Shown: positions 50,901-63,500, counted from the first letter of the stretch. The stretch is DNA of 64,000 bases from Bombus terrestris (GCF_910591885.1 NC_063276.1:8184001-8248000), one strand, 5' to 3'. Notes: generated by a model from the letters alone, not told the origin. A program made the numbers and translations.

Positions 50901-52383
50901 GATAATTAATCAAGGAGAAAGCTCGTAGAATATTTCTGTCGAGGAAACCTCAAATGAGAAATGCGAATTCGAAGTTATTGGCACACGTGTCCGCGTGAGG
51001 AAATATGGAGCACCGTAAGAATGCTCGTTCAATAAGCCGTTTATTCGTCGACAAATGCCCGTAACGAGCCCATTATCGGTTGTTGCAATACAGAAAAGCA
51101 ATCGAGCTAGCCGCACATTTAGTTGGCATGTTTACGAGCACCTGACAACCGACTGCCAACGAGAAGAAATGAAATTTCACTTTCGACAAAATTCATTTCC
51201 ACCCTTAACTTACGCTTTAACTTCTTCCATTAATTCCTCTGATTATTTAATCCCTTCAGATCTTCTAATTCATCTCTTAACCCAACCTCTATCTACAGAG
51301 ATCAATTGTTTAAAATTGGAGAAAAATATTATATATTTTGTTTGAGAAAAATTCTAAATTAAAAAAATTTTAAAATATAACGTGTATGTATTTTGGCGAA
51401 AATAGAAAATATAATAAATATAAATAGCAAGCGCTTTATATGAAAAATAAAGAAAATTGTTTCGTGGAATGTTTTACGGTAAATCAAAAAATACGACAAA
51501 AGAGACAACGTTTGAAATTTAAAATAGAATTGAAATGAAATTGAAAAGTGGGACGTAAAGAATTAGAGCAAATACAGAAGATTTTGTTTTGGAATATTCT
51601 ATGTACAATAGAAAAATAAAATTGAAACAAATCGAAATTTTCGACAGTGTGAGGAATTAGAAAAGTTAACAGATATTTATAATTACATACGTAACGATAT
51701 AGACCAACAGTATGCCAATCGATTAATAAAACTCCAAGCGCGTATAAACGAGCTGTTGAATAAAAATACCAAATCGCACGAATCCTGTTTACTACAGTGG
51801 AATATTTGTTTCATAAGAAGCGATTAACGTCACTGGTTTTCGCCGTGGCGTCGATTCATTAGTGAATGTTATTTCAAGCTTCAATGGAATCGCCATTAAA
51901 TTACGTTGAAGTATGAATCAATATATTCAAAATAGTTTCTGTTATTTTCGAACTTGTATTTACAAGACATTACGGAAATTGTATTTTAGGCAAATTTAAT
52001 TAATAAAACCGAAATGTATATAAATAGATACGACGTGTCTATTTATAGAGGAAAATGTTTAATTAATAGAAAGAAAATGGAAGGAATTATCGGAGAGGAG
52101 ATTAAAAACATTTCTCATTTGCTAAAATTTACAATAACCTTCATAAACGAGAAAGGAATGCCATTGCATGGGACGAGAGTATATTAATTTCTCTTTGTTG
52201 AAATCAATTCGGTAAAATTATATGTACGCGTATAAAGGCTGATATGAAGATAATTGATGAAGTTATAGTACAAGTCTGTAGAACAATTTTCCTTTGATCA
52301 ATAAAATGTTTGGTTAAAATGGTAGAACGCTAATTAAGATGGTGTAGGAAGAATTGTAAATACATATAAAATTTCAGTTTGCC

Positions 52384-52585
52384 AATGTTGGAAATTTGAA
52401 TATCGAATGTATAAACTTTCAAATGTTCATGTTACCGATGTTTTACACTTCTCAATTTTCGATGCTTCAAATCTTCGAATTTTATGGCTTTTGAACTTCC
52501 AAAATTTTTAACTGACGAAGTTTCGAACTTTCAAATTTTCCATCATTCGAACTTTCCAATTTTTTCGTTTTTGAACTTCCTTTTC
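52384..52585. repeat. Degenerate tandem array, about 28-30-bp units
   Basis: Words of the type TTTTGAACTTCC, AACTTTCAAATTTTC and CGATG/CGAATT recur about seven times in tandem (for example AACTTTCAAATG, CTTCTCAATTTTCGATG, CTTCAAATCTTCGAATTTT, GAACTTCCAAAATTTTT). It has no coding potential. Confidence 0.55.
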
Positions 52586-53268
52586 TATTGTCAAAACTTT
52601 ACAATCTTTAGAGAAGATTTTGAGAGATATTCCCAAGAAAAATGAAATCTTAAAAAGAATACTTGAATATTCAATCTCTACATCTTTAATTATTAGTTTA
52701 ATAATTTTCAATCTTTAGATCTTGCAATTATCAGGGATCAGGCTATAAGTAAACTACAGAACATTGATGCAATTAATATCAACCAGGCCATTTTTTTAAG
52801 CAATTTTTTATTACCTTTTTTGCAACTTAAGAGGAGATATTCAACACGAAGATATTCTTTCGAAATCAATACCAAAAATAACGGTATAAAAACGTATCTC
52901 GTTGATCAATCCCAATCGATACGAGAAAATTAAACTAGTTAACGATAATTATAATATTCTCCTCAAATATAAGCCGAAACAAAAAAATTACAGTAATTAG
53001 CGAAAATTGTAATGTTCTCGTCTGTTAATGCAAACACAATATTAATTTAAAACCTGCTGTTTATTCAACGTGATCGACGTTTCAATATTTTCTGAAAGCA
53101 CCAACTCCCATAATTAACGAATGTGAATTATTCACCGATATCATCTCGTTATCACACACGTATACATATGAATAATCGTACACACATAATTAAAGATTAT
53201 TGAAGCTGAAGTTAATTAAATGTTACGTAGCAAAAATTGCGCGTTGGAGCGTAGTAAGAAGTGGTTTT

Positions 53269-53320
53269 CTCTCTCTCTCTCTCTCTCTTTTCCTTCCTCT
53301 CTCTCTTTTTCTCTCTCTTC
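53269..53320. repeat. CT-rich interrupted microsatellite
   Basis: CT dinucleotide runs interrupted by TTTTCCTTC and TTTTT. On the minus strand it gives the Arg/Glu-rich run of a spurious open frame. Confidence 0.85.
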
Positions 53321-54766
53321 GTCGATTCCCTCTCGGATGAGATAATTTGCTCGCTCCTCGTCTATCAGGCAAATTATCTGTCGCAAAGCTCGGTCCTACA
53401 AAGACACCGGAAAGAGAACATTTTGTCACGGTAACACTGGCTCGGTCTCGAATGTCGCGTTAAAGTCGTTCCACTTACGACGTTGATTTTCAAGCGAATG
53501 TTTTCGCTAAAATCCCTTTCTCAACGCGAAACGCCCTTCTACGCTTCGTATTGTTCATGGAAATTGCTCCTCTTCGTAATCGCTCGAAACGATTCTCAGC
53601 TGGTAGACTTCGTAATTGAACGACTAGAGCGGAGAGGTCCGAAGTTCTTCAGGATTTATTATTCTTATTAAATCAAGCATCGCTTTTGGTTATTTAATAC
53701 TTAATTAGTGACAATCTTGTAGTTACCTATAATATCGTAATTTAGCTGATAAATGTTAGTTTAGTTAACTAAATTAAATACATTGAATCTTCATAAGTTT
53801 CAAATACCAGAACTAGGAAATTGCTACCATGAGCGGTTTTATTCCAACCAAGCAAACAGGCTTAATAATTGTCATGTTATTCGTATGACACTAATAAAAA
53901 TTCAAGACAATTAAAAAATATGTACAGACACAAGGACAAGCTTGCACATAGGCACAGGCAAAAATCAAAATGACATTAAAAACGATTCTCTAATTATTGT
54001 CAACTATGTGGTTCACGAAATGTTCTCTGAATGAAACAAATAATAACATTCCACAAATTTAAAGAACCTCTGCCTAAATACAAAAGCAAACACGATGAAA
54101 TATAACGAAAAAATATGTAGCATAAATGGAATTTAGAATAATCCAACAACGTTACGCTACTATAGATAAGAATTTACGATCGCACAAACAACAGAACGCG
54201 CATTCCTTTGCTAAAACCTTTTACGAAAATCTCAAATCAAACTGTATGGTATCCAGCTAAGCCTTTCTACCTGTTTAAACTTTAAAGTTCAATCACCTAA
54301 AGCATTTCGCATGCAACCAAACCGCTAACAACACCTGCAAACCCACCAAGGCTCTTTAAAAACACCCTTGTATCCTCGACGAATCTCCCCGGGCGTGTCT
54401 AATTTCTCTCACGCGGCATACAGCCGTCTCTGAAGAATCGCACGCTCAAATTTCTCAAGCGCTCTCCATGAGAATGCGAATCCACTCTCTCGAATTCGCT
54501 TCAGGCGAATGAGATCAGGGAGAATTCTGCGTGGGTTTTGTCGTATACGTCGCGTCATCTTGCGTTATCTTGCTTGGTTAGATTGCGACGAAAGATAATT
54601 TTACATTTTAAAATCGCATTTAAAATGTTCATTAGACGATGTATTATAATGGCTCATGAATTGAACAGAATTTTCTGTTATGATGGAAAACTTTTATGCG
54701 CTCATAGTACGTGTCACGTGAAATATTTTGAAATTTCGTTGACATTATAACGAGACGCGATTATTA

Positions 54767-54900
54767 TTAGGTCGTCCAAAAAGTTTCTCTCGCTTTATAA
54801 GAAAATAATGGATGCACAACATTTTCCATTGTATATTATTTTATCGAATTACGTATGATCCATTTTGTTCTATCAAACTAAAGATCACAGCGTTCGACAG
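54767..54900 (+). mobile_element. Mariner-type terminal remnant
   Basis: TTAGGTCGTCCAAAAAGTTT directly after a TA (54765-54766) is a typical mariner inverted-terminal-repeat opening, and the following sequence resembles the leader of insect mariners. No inverted partner was found in the next 2 kb and no transposase frame follows. The element is a truncated end. Its right limit is approximate. Confidence 0.5.
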
Positions 54901-55479
54901 ATTAGGTTTCATGTTTGTATAAAGAAGCGTTGTTGTAAAAGACGTGTCTGTGAAAGAAAGATACTTTCCAGACAACCTAATATAATTCATTCGGTTAATA
55001 CGAAGAGATTTTTAGAGATTTTTGAAATTGCTGACGAGAGTCGAAAATGAGAGTCGTTTTCGACGAGAATAAGGCGGAAAGATTTCAGTCAACCTATTGA
55101 TGTACGACGTCCTCGTGGATTTTGACGCTACCTTTTTTCAAATTCCTAACTAGAAAGTATGGCTCACTTTCTGTATATTTGAATCGCCAGAAATGAATTA
55201 GATTCTGGGATATTTTTCATTTTCCAGCCTGCGCGAGACGCCCGGTTAGGTTGTGATCATACAGAGAGCAGCAAGCGACGAATTTGCCACTGACTATGCC
55301 ATCGCATGTTTTGCCACTCACCGCTTTATATGGTCGCGGTCGTACGTGGACTTCTACAATTAGAACCTTTATCCTAATGTGAAAGATGTTCCTCGTTTTC
55401 GGCTTCAGCGATCTAAAATAGTCCCGGCAAAGACAGAAAAGTTTAGATAGAAAATGTTGCAGTCCGGATTAGTATCCTT

Positions 55480-56002
55480 TATACCAAATTTGTGAGCAAC
55501 CATACAAAACCTACGAGATACGTATATATAGGTATCTCGCGTGATATAAACACGGGACGAGACAAATGGAATTATCATTCGCGATTAGTGGAAGGGAGAC
55601 TTGGTTCTCGTGACGTTCTAGTCGCCTCCAGTGTCAAGGTTGACGGGAGATTGTCGCGCGGAGGATTTGCATGCGTTCCTCGTCGAATGCCATGGAAAAG
55701 AATCGAACGCCGCGTCGTCGTTTGGTTCCACAATAAAACCGGTCAGTCTCAGCGTTCTCTCTCTCTGCCTCTCTCTCTGTTCCACTGCATCGCTTTTGCT
55801 TTTCTCTTCTTCTCCACTTGGGTTCCGTTCGTTCTGGCCGTGGTGCTGGGTGGGTTGGTCGGGTTGGCTGGCTTTCGCCGGCCGCGTGGCTTCTTTTTCC
55901 TCGTGTTCCGCTCGTCATTAGTCAACCTCTGCATCGGGGACCAGTTACACGGTAAACGGGGCAGACCGTTCTCGCGATCCTGAGGCCGCTTGCTTTCGGG
56001 CG
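55480..56002 (+). promoter_or_regulatory. Ih: Candidate internal promoter and leader of the short Ih isoform
   Basis: A GC-rich block with CT-rich stretches (CTCTCTCTCTGCCTCTCTCT region near 55758) precedes the ATG at 56003. An in-frame TAG at 55919-55921 and no in-frame ATG after it support 56003 as the start. No strong TATA box stands out. Initiator-like CCAGTT (55941) and TCATTAGTC (55915) are possible but not compelling. Several overlapping frames here on both strands are compositional artefacts. Confidence 0.45.
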
Positions 56003-56162
56003 ATGGCCGACGATCTGGCGCGCGCCAGTCAGCTCGACGAGCAGAGAACGCCGCTCTTGAGGAAACAAACACAGCTAGACCAACAGCAAGGGAACAAGGG
56101 CTGTCCTGTCCTTGTCTCCAGCTGGCCCAAGTTGTCGCACGCGCGAGCAACGCCGAAGTTTG
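56003..56162 (+). CDS. Ih: Ih (HCN channel) alternative first coding exon
   Basis: The ATG opens 53 codons beginning MADDLARASQ and ending ATPKF, then a single G before the donor G|GTGAGT at 56163. Joined to exon 59360-59630, that G plus GC makes Gly, and the frame continues NEMNYKG. The phase is identical to that of exon 47500-47906, so the two are interchangeable. The segment is hydrophilic (QLDEQRTPLLRKQ, QLDQQQG) with no signal peptide or membrane segment, as expected for a cytoplasmic N-terminus. An in-frame TAG upstream (55919) supports the start. I cannot match this N-terminus to a specific described isoform; the call rests on phase, a good donor, GC content and position. Confidence 0.7.
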
Positions 56163-59100
56163 GTGAGTCTTGTACCGAGGAATTGAAGGATCACGGTTTT
56201 TATGGAGACTAGGTGGCATTTCGAGGACAAGGTTTCGCTGTAGTTGGTCTGATAACGAGATTGATCCTTAAATGTATAGAAACGGACAAATTTAAGATAT
56301 CCTTAGTCTATATATGTGTTCATATCGTCTCTAATGAAATGATGCATAGTGTTTTGGAAAGAAAGAGTTATCTATGAAAGTCATCGTGCATTTTGTAGGA
56401 AAACCAGCTTTATTTAAATAAATAAATATATAGTGATTCGCGAGAGTACTTGGACATTTATTGTAGGAAACTTTTATAAATATATTGTGTGTGTCATATA
56501 TGAGTTTTTGAAATTTTATTAACACTATGGTTAACATGATTAGATCGATAACATTTGATTTCTTTTTTAACATTATTTAATACACTGATTTAATAACATT
56601 TGATTGATATTTATTACATGCACTTGTTATGTATTTTTATTGCAAGACTTATTACGTCTTCCTATTTTAAACTAGAACTGACAATGCGTTATTTTCATGG
56701 AATGATAAGATCTTCTTATGCAGCCTGAAATTAAAAATTGAAAAATTTCCTGGTAATACAAATTTGAATACTCTCTGAATAATTCTGAATTGGCATAACG
56801 TTTAGAAATCTTCTAAATAGGTTGATACTGTATCGTGTTTTGTTTTGGAAATTATAAGACTTTTATAATTCTGTTGTTTCCTCGTAGACATTAATCACTC
56901 GATGAGTTCTATTTTGTACTAGTTAATTACCTAATTTCATATCTTTTCGGATGATGCTATGTATATGGAAATTTTATAAGAACGTTAAGAATATTTTTCA
57001 AGTATATTTCTTGGTTATTAAGTTCATGATATATTATATTTTAATTTATTAATTATAAAATTAATTATAAAATTAATTATAAAATATGATGATGATAAAT
57101 GATTTGTCGATGTAGTCTAGCTTATGGCGATTCATCTTTCGCTGTAGAGTAGAGACTTTTTTACAACAGAAACCAACATCATTCAACTAGTAATAATCAA
57201 GTCGATTTAGAGCTCTTGCATCCTCTTAGCAACAGTTTGTGCGTATAATTGATTTATTGATGATTTTTATCGCAGAGTTCCTCACCTTCATAAAAACCTA
57301 TTCTTAGCAATGACGATCTTCGCTTCTACTGCAATAATAATTTTCAAACTCATATCCCATTGAAATTATCATTTATGATTGCAAAGTAGTCTACTAACAA
57401 TTTTTCTGGTCCACAAGAATTACTGGCTCGTTATAATTATAAAGCTTCAAGATCTATTGCTTTCCAAAGATTAATATTTTTATATTATCTATGAAAATGA
57501 TTAAAAGGATTCCTTAAAACATTAAGAACAATTGATTTGTTCAGAATTGATTTAAAAAGATAAACTACAGACTATCTATTTAAAATGATAAACAGATAAA
57601 TTATCGAAAAACTTTTAGAGAGAGACGGGACATCTCTATATAAAAATGATTCAAATCTACAGGCAATTGGCTTAATAGTTTTCATAAAGTAATACCGAAA
57701 ATTCCACTCAGAATTGCGAATGTTTAAATAACATTCTTTGTTACACTAGAGAAATCAGAGGCAAAGAGAAAAGCGCCATGATAAAAAAGATAATAACTTG
57801 TTTTAATGCTAGAAAACAATTATAGAATCTTAGAGGGTAAATAATGACAAATTAACACAGTAATTTTCTCTAATTTAAGTGAATGAATGAAATATAAACA
57901 TTTAACACTTCAATCAGAATCGTTCCAAAATTTATTCGTACTATTTCGCTTACATAATTTAATTAGCTAATATCGTTATTTCAATTATGTAAAAAAAGAT
58001 CCACCAGCAATTTCTCAATAAAAATTCTCATAAAAACTTTTATTCCAATCAAATAAAAGTTCTATTCAATTCAAATAAAAATCCTCATAAAAAAATACGA
58101 AAATATTAATCGAAAGTCGATCAGATTTTCAATATTATTTACAATATTCGACCGCTTAAATTCTAAGTCCCCCCTCCCCTCTATTATTAGAGGCAATGCG
58201 TTGCAAATGTAAAACGAAAAAAGGCAGAATTCTGTCGGTTAACTGTATTTAACTGGAGTCGACGAGCAAACGGTGCTTGGTAGTTTTTACGTTTCATGTG
58301 TGCTTCAACAGAGCCAATAGTGCGTATGGTTGCGTTTGAGAGCTGGAAAGGAAGTCGATGGGAGATTGGAATGAGCTCGCGTGTACCTCGATTCTCGTAG
58401 TGGGGATTTCACGTGGCTTTCGACGAAGCATTTTTCAGTAACTGGACTTGAACGTTGTTTATTCGAAACAAGAATTATAGAATGCTCGTTGCTAGCCAAT
58501 GATTATACATTTGAGCAAATTACTGTGTTTAATTGGAAATTATCGAGTACTACGAGTTCTTTTAATTTCTCAACTATAGGTTCACACGTATGTATAATTT
58601 GTTCCACGGGTTACAGTTTTTCACATCGCATATCGAGGAGAGAGACGCTTCAGGAAGTAACTCGCATCGTTACCCATCGAATTATAGTTTAGATAATTTT
58701 AAAATTACATATATGAAATTGTGAGTTTATTTTAAGTCTTTGCATACGACAGATTGTTGATTTAGATAATTGCAGCAAAATTAGGATTGTAATTAATTAC
58801 ATTCGACGTTTGATGTGTTGACGTTGAACCAACGTTTGATTGATTAAGTTAACTGATAAATGGATGGTAAGATGTTTAGACATTAGGATCTATAGACCGT
58901 AATATAACTGTTAAATACATAAAAACAAAAAGAAACGCTGTAATACAACGATTATACAACATAGTATCTACAAAAAGGTATGAAAGTGCGCGTGAACCCA
59001 TACGTGAGAAGTTACATAATATATATACATTCTACCATAAGCATTTGGACCCATTGGTTACATTCAATATTTTAGATTATAAAGCATATGTCGCGAATAA

Positions 59101-59359
59101 AATAACTGACTTACAATCAAACAGCTGGAAAATGAAAATAGGAAATAGTATTATTCAATTTATACTAAACATCAATAATAATATTCTAATTCTTACGTTG
59201 TAAGTACAGGGTAGTGCATGTATATTCTTAAACAGATTCTATAAGCGTACAAATTCTTTATAAGGCATTATAAGCAGAATCAGGATGAAAAAAATTGTAA
59301 CGTGTATTATTTAACGTAACAACACTGCTTAACAAAATGCTTTTGTTATTATGTTCCAG
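56163..59359 (+). other. Ih: Ih intron before the HCN-domain exon
   Basis: It runs from the donor GTGAGT to the acceptor ATGTTCCAG, about 3.2 kb. It is AT-rich with no further exon recognised. An open frame near 58381-58692 and its antisense overlap have no recognisable motif. Confidence 0.65.
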
Positions 59360-59630
59360 GCAACGAGATGAATTACAAGGGCAGCGGGAAGGTCCACTTC
59401 GGAGTGGACGATGTGTCCCTCTACGGGACGCCGAAGGAGGAGCCGGGCCCGGGTCTTCCGGGCCAGGAAGTCAAGCAGAGCTTCTTGAAGAATCAGCTTC
59501 AGGCCCTGTTCCAGCCTACCGACAACAAGCTGGCTATGAAGCTGTTCGGAAGCAAGAAAGCTTTGATGAAGGAACGGATCAGGCAAAAGGCTGCAGGTCA
59601 CTGGGTCATCCATCCTTGCTCCAGTTTTCG
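59360..59630 (+). CDS. Ih: Ih (HCN channel) shared exon with HCN domain
   Basis: This exon encodes the end of the cytoplasmic N-terminus and the HCN domain (ion_trans_N family) of a hyperpolarization-activated cyclic nucleotide-gated channel, a plasma-membrane mixed Na+/K+ channel that carries I(h) and helps set neuronal excitability and pacing. Key sequence: SFLKNQLQALFQPTDNK, then LAMKLFGSKKALMKERI, then AGHWVIHPCSSFR. This parallels the vertebrate HCN pattern QLQALLQPGVNK / MFGS.KA / AG.W.IHPYS.FR that leads directly into S1. The acceptor is TTCCAG|G (59360) and the donor TTTTCG|GTGAGT (59631). It starts with two bases of a split Gly codon and ends with CG of an Arg codon. The next exon should open with the S1 segment and is not seen before 64000. 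An antisense frame of 125 residues is a shadow. Confidence 0.95.
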
Positions 59631-60779
59631 GTGAGTCCTTCCGCCAGATATCAAACCGTTTCACCTTGACAGACAACCAGATATCGACCCTGTCTCGATT
59701 TTCCAACTAGAGATGGTTTCTAGCCATACTGACGCTGTACCTTGTCCTAGGTTAAAAGAGTGTATGATTTTCTACAAGAAACATACTGTATGATGATATA
59801 TCTTGGTTAGAGAAGTAGACTATGCAACCTTTGTCGTATCTTTTGACGAAGGATTTTATCTTCAAAAGATATTTTTAATGACGTCTTTCTTTAGTCATGT
59901 CGTTAGTGGTATTTTACATTAGAAGTATCAGAGTGGTGAAAGTGATCAATTTACAATCTTTATCGAGTAGAAAGTTGATAAATCGATGCAGAATAATTAT
60001 GGATAATTTGCACAGAATACATTATTACAAATTTGAATAATTTTTTGTAAATTACGTGGCTTATTTTTCTCTTGTATTAGCAAATTTTTAATACATCTAA
60101 TTACGTACCTGTAGTTTCACGTACACTGGCTGAGGCTTCCGGATGCAAGCCACGTAATATACGAGATTTTATCTGAGCTTAGAAACGTAGTGCAACAATT
60201 ATTAATAGAGCTGTCAAAGAATTTCATAAAGGTTGTGCACGTCACGCATCTTTCTTTGTGCCGTTATTTTTACAGGCGGTCATTTAACAAAGCGTGGCAC
60301 ATTCTTATTGCACTCTATGTATAGAATACTCCAGTTAATTACAGAAGCTTTGAACGACAAATTTAACTACCGATATTTAAAGGCCCTTGCCTGCACTCGA
60401 TCATGTTGTCTTTCGTTAGAGTTGAAGTTGAAATGTGACATTACACATACGAAGATCGCAGGAGAAAAACATGAGAAACATAACAAAATATAATACAACA
60501 GAAAATGACAGCCACTTATTAAGTTCAAAGGTGTAAGTTCTCTTAACTGATTAACTTAATAACCGATGAATTAATAAAAATATGTTATGAGGGCCAGAGA
60601 TGCAATTATTAAGACAAGAAATATTTTAATACCTTCGATATTTTAATATTATGACGAGCAATATTTAGAAAATTTTGTTTCATTTCAAAGTTAAATAAAA
60701 AAGTGATTTTTCCACTCCATCTTGATCTATTTAATAAATTTCTTGCGAATGGAAAAATATATGTGAATTGGAAATGGCC

Positions 60780-61260
60780 TAAAGAGCGCAGCGGGGTTAA
60801 GAAAAATCGTAGGTAATTTCAGGGTCGAATAAATTCTTTTCCGATAGAAATCGGATCGTGTACCCTCGAAGACCGGTTAATTTGCGTGAAAAATAGAGCG
60901 TGTTGCAAATAGAGAGTGTTGCAGATTTTTCTCAATTTTTTCTCTCTTTTTTATTCGATCTTAAAGCAGCATTCCACGACGATCGCTAACGAGGAGTGAA
61001 TTTTGTGGATCCATCGCGTGGCTACCACTCCTGTCTAGTCTAATTACCAATTAAAACGTCTAATTAAAGTGCTTCGCCGCAAGAGCAGATCCGAATCGAA
61101 CGAAACAGTTGCGTCGAAGGTTTTCTTCATCGCGATTGCGCGGTGATCGGCTTTGACCCAGTTCGCAATCTTGCTGGAGAAAACAATCGATGATAAATTT
61201 GGCTAACATTGAATAACTGACGATTCGATAAACATTTGTCTCTGGCAATCTTGCAGACAT
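60780..61260. promoter_or_regulatory. Compositionally balanced intronic block, possible enhancer
   Basis: A higher-complexity, GC-richer segment inside the AT-rich intron just downstream of the HCN-domain exon, with no exon-like signal. Regulatory function is inferred from composition alone. Confidence 0.15.
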
Positions 61261-62418
61261 TTACATTAGGTTTATTTATCTTTCATCGAGACAACAACTT
61301 CAATCTTTTGACATTGATAAGTAACCACCGATTCGATTGTAATTTTTTAAACAAGTTTGTATGAAGAAATCAAAACTTTTTAATCCTTACGTTGCGTAAT
61401 TAATTACTCCAATCATGAGAATTACTTCAACGAAACGAAGTGTTTCAAACAATCCACTTATCTCGAATTTGACTTAACAAAACGTCGTTTAGCTAAATTC
61501 AAACCTCAATTTCCAGCTACTCGATTTCCATTTTCCACTACTTTATCGTACAAACCAAAATCAACCAACAATTTACCCTGAAAATTACCATGCACAGATG
61601 CATGTTGCGTATATCAACATATTCTAACACATTTTCGATTGCAATGCAAATTACGCGTGTCGCTATAGCGCCAGCAAAATGGCTTTACGCCATGTATTAC
61701 GAATGTGGTTATATACGTTAGTAGTGTCACAGGACTGCGAAGGGTTAAAATTTCTCCAATGGTATCCTCGCGTGTCAACCATGTTGGGAAGAATTATAGA
61801 TGCTTTGAGGATCCCTGACCTCTGGCTTCCTGGGCAGTATATAGCACTTTCCCGTATCGCAGTCGAATTCCTCGTGCGGCTTGGACAGTTCCATCCGAGC
61901 AACCGGAATGCGTCTGTCTGTGTCGCGACATATTTCGAGGAACGATCGAACAAAGAAGATATTCTTCCCGTGGGATAACGCGTGCCACTAGACTGATGTG
62001 ATCGATTCGGGTCATTGAAACTACTATGGTGGTCCAATTTTATTCCACATTGATATTCGGACATGGCACTATTTTTATATATGTTACGTTTTATAAGAGG
62101 GGTAATTTAATTGTACAATAGATCTTTAACAAGTCCACTTTAAACGTCGTTTCAAAAGGGCGTTCTTGCCTCGTTAACTGGCCGCCCGCTAGCCCTGTTT
62201 TGCTAGTTGACCACAAGTACACGCCCGCATGATCGAAACAACAATTATCCCTATATTATATTGGGTTTTAGAATAAAACAGTCAGACGATATATATAAGC
62301 TTTAAGATATATGAGACGGAAGACACTTTTATGACGGATCTTGTAACAATAGCCACAGGTACCGCACGCTCGACTTAGAACGAACTTGAATGAACCGTCA
62401 ATCATCCTTGCCAAACTA

Positions 62419-62499
62419 TTGGGTTGGCAACTAAGTGATTGCGGATTTTGTCATTAGGTGGTATTGACAAAATCCTCAATCACTTAGTTACCAATCCAA
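62419..62499. mobile_element. 81-bp mariner-type hairpin MITE with TA target site
   Basis: The left arm begins TTGGGTTGGCAACTAAGTG and the right arm ends CACTTAGTTACCAATCCAA. They are inverted repeats of about 35 bp with about four mismatches, separated by an 11-bp loop. TA lies immediately outside both ends (62417-62418 and 62500-62501). Terminal motifs of the GGTTGGCAACTAAGTGATTG type are characteristic of mariner elements. The whole transposase region is absent, leaving nearly two terminal repeats back to back. Confidence 0.85.
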
Positions 62500-63119
62500 T
62501 ATAACGTAAAATGAATTGTAAGGAAATATTTCTGAGAATCGATGGCTAACAATGTGTGTATATTTCGAAAACGTCTGAGGGAGGCACACATACATTCGCT
62601 CACATTAAAATACTAGGACACACTTTAAAACAGAATAACTTTTTTAAAATTCGACTAGACGTCCTGATATTTTTTCTTTTTTTTTGAGAAGTTACAAGGA
62701 TTAGTTTGAACGACACGTGAATATAATTTTTGAAAAACTGCAGTCGACTGGAATCGTAAAGGAAATAGTGTAAAGGTCGATTTTTTAAATTTTTCTTATC
62801 CGAGTCTGCAATGAAAATTTAATTAAGCAATACGTTGCTATTGTCAGTTTTGCACGTGCTGAAAATTTCGTCGAAATCGATCAACGTTGCTATTATCCTA
62901 ATGTAATAGTATACTTCTGCTATAAATTATTTTAGTTTCGAATTTTTTAGATATAAATAATATATTTCAAAAATATTTTTGTTAATAATGATCTTTTAAA
63001 GTAAATTCATAAAATTCACGTGATCGAAGACATCCCTTCGGCATAATTCTAATACCAAACGCAAATGATTAAAAATTTTGTATACGTAACTCAAAGGAAT
63101 GATTTGCATGATATTTTCT

Positions 63120-63500
63120 AGCGAAAAAAATATCGGTACTTGAGATCCTCTGAAAAGACCGGCTTTCTCCGTTATCAGGATAACTGGTCGACAGATCGAA
63201 AATCTACGTCTGAAGGGCCCTCGAGGCGTGGATCGTAGGTTGGAATTGCTGAAATTACCAGGCACTGTACCATAACCATTCGCGAAACAGTGCACCGGGC
63301 GTTTGTCGTGGCAATTGCCTGAAATTGCCCCGCTCTTCCGTTCAGAATTTTCTTTAATTACTGATAATACAAGGACACGCTGTATCCAGCTTATCTCGGA
63401 CGATGAAATTTTCATTCGAGCCACCGCTAACGATCCTACTGCGTTGCCTTTTGGCGATCGTTGATGACAAGAACCCGAGGAATCTTTCAATTATACAACC
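63120..63500. other. GC-richer block with a minus-strand open frame of unknown meaning
   Basis: A minus-strand open frame of about 164 codons spans 62996-63490. Its predicted protein is Ser/Arg-rich with no recognisable domain, and its 3' part runs into AT-rich sequence. It is more likely a chance frame in a GC-richer intronic block than a gene, but the composition stands out from the surroundings. Confidence 0.2.

Larger units (their letters stand above)
47907..56002 (+). other. Ih: Ih intron between the distal and alternative N-terminal exons
   Basis: It begins with the donor GTAAGTC after exon 47500-47906. For the distal isoform this intron runs on to 59359. I found no exon here. Contents include a degenerate repeat at 52384-52585, CT-rich sequence at 53269-53320, a mariner remnant at 54767 and the GC-rich promoter region of the alternative exon from about 55480. 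Confidence 0.6.

Noticed and set aside
55492..55983. Plus-strand open frame of 163 codons ahead of the alternative Ih exon, and its minus-strand counterpart at 55749-56219
   Set aside because: Frames are open on both strands because of GC/CT-rich composition. There is no recognisable motif, and the real coding signal begins at 56003 in another frame.
59329..59706. Minus-strand frame of 125 codons over the HCN-domain exon
   Set aside because: It is an antisense shadow of a conserved, GC-rich coding exon.
62996..63490. Minus-strand open frame of 164 codons
   Set aside because: No recognisable domain, and its last third is AT-rich intronic sequence. Kept only as a compositional block.
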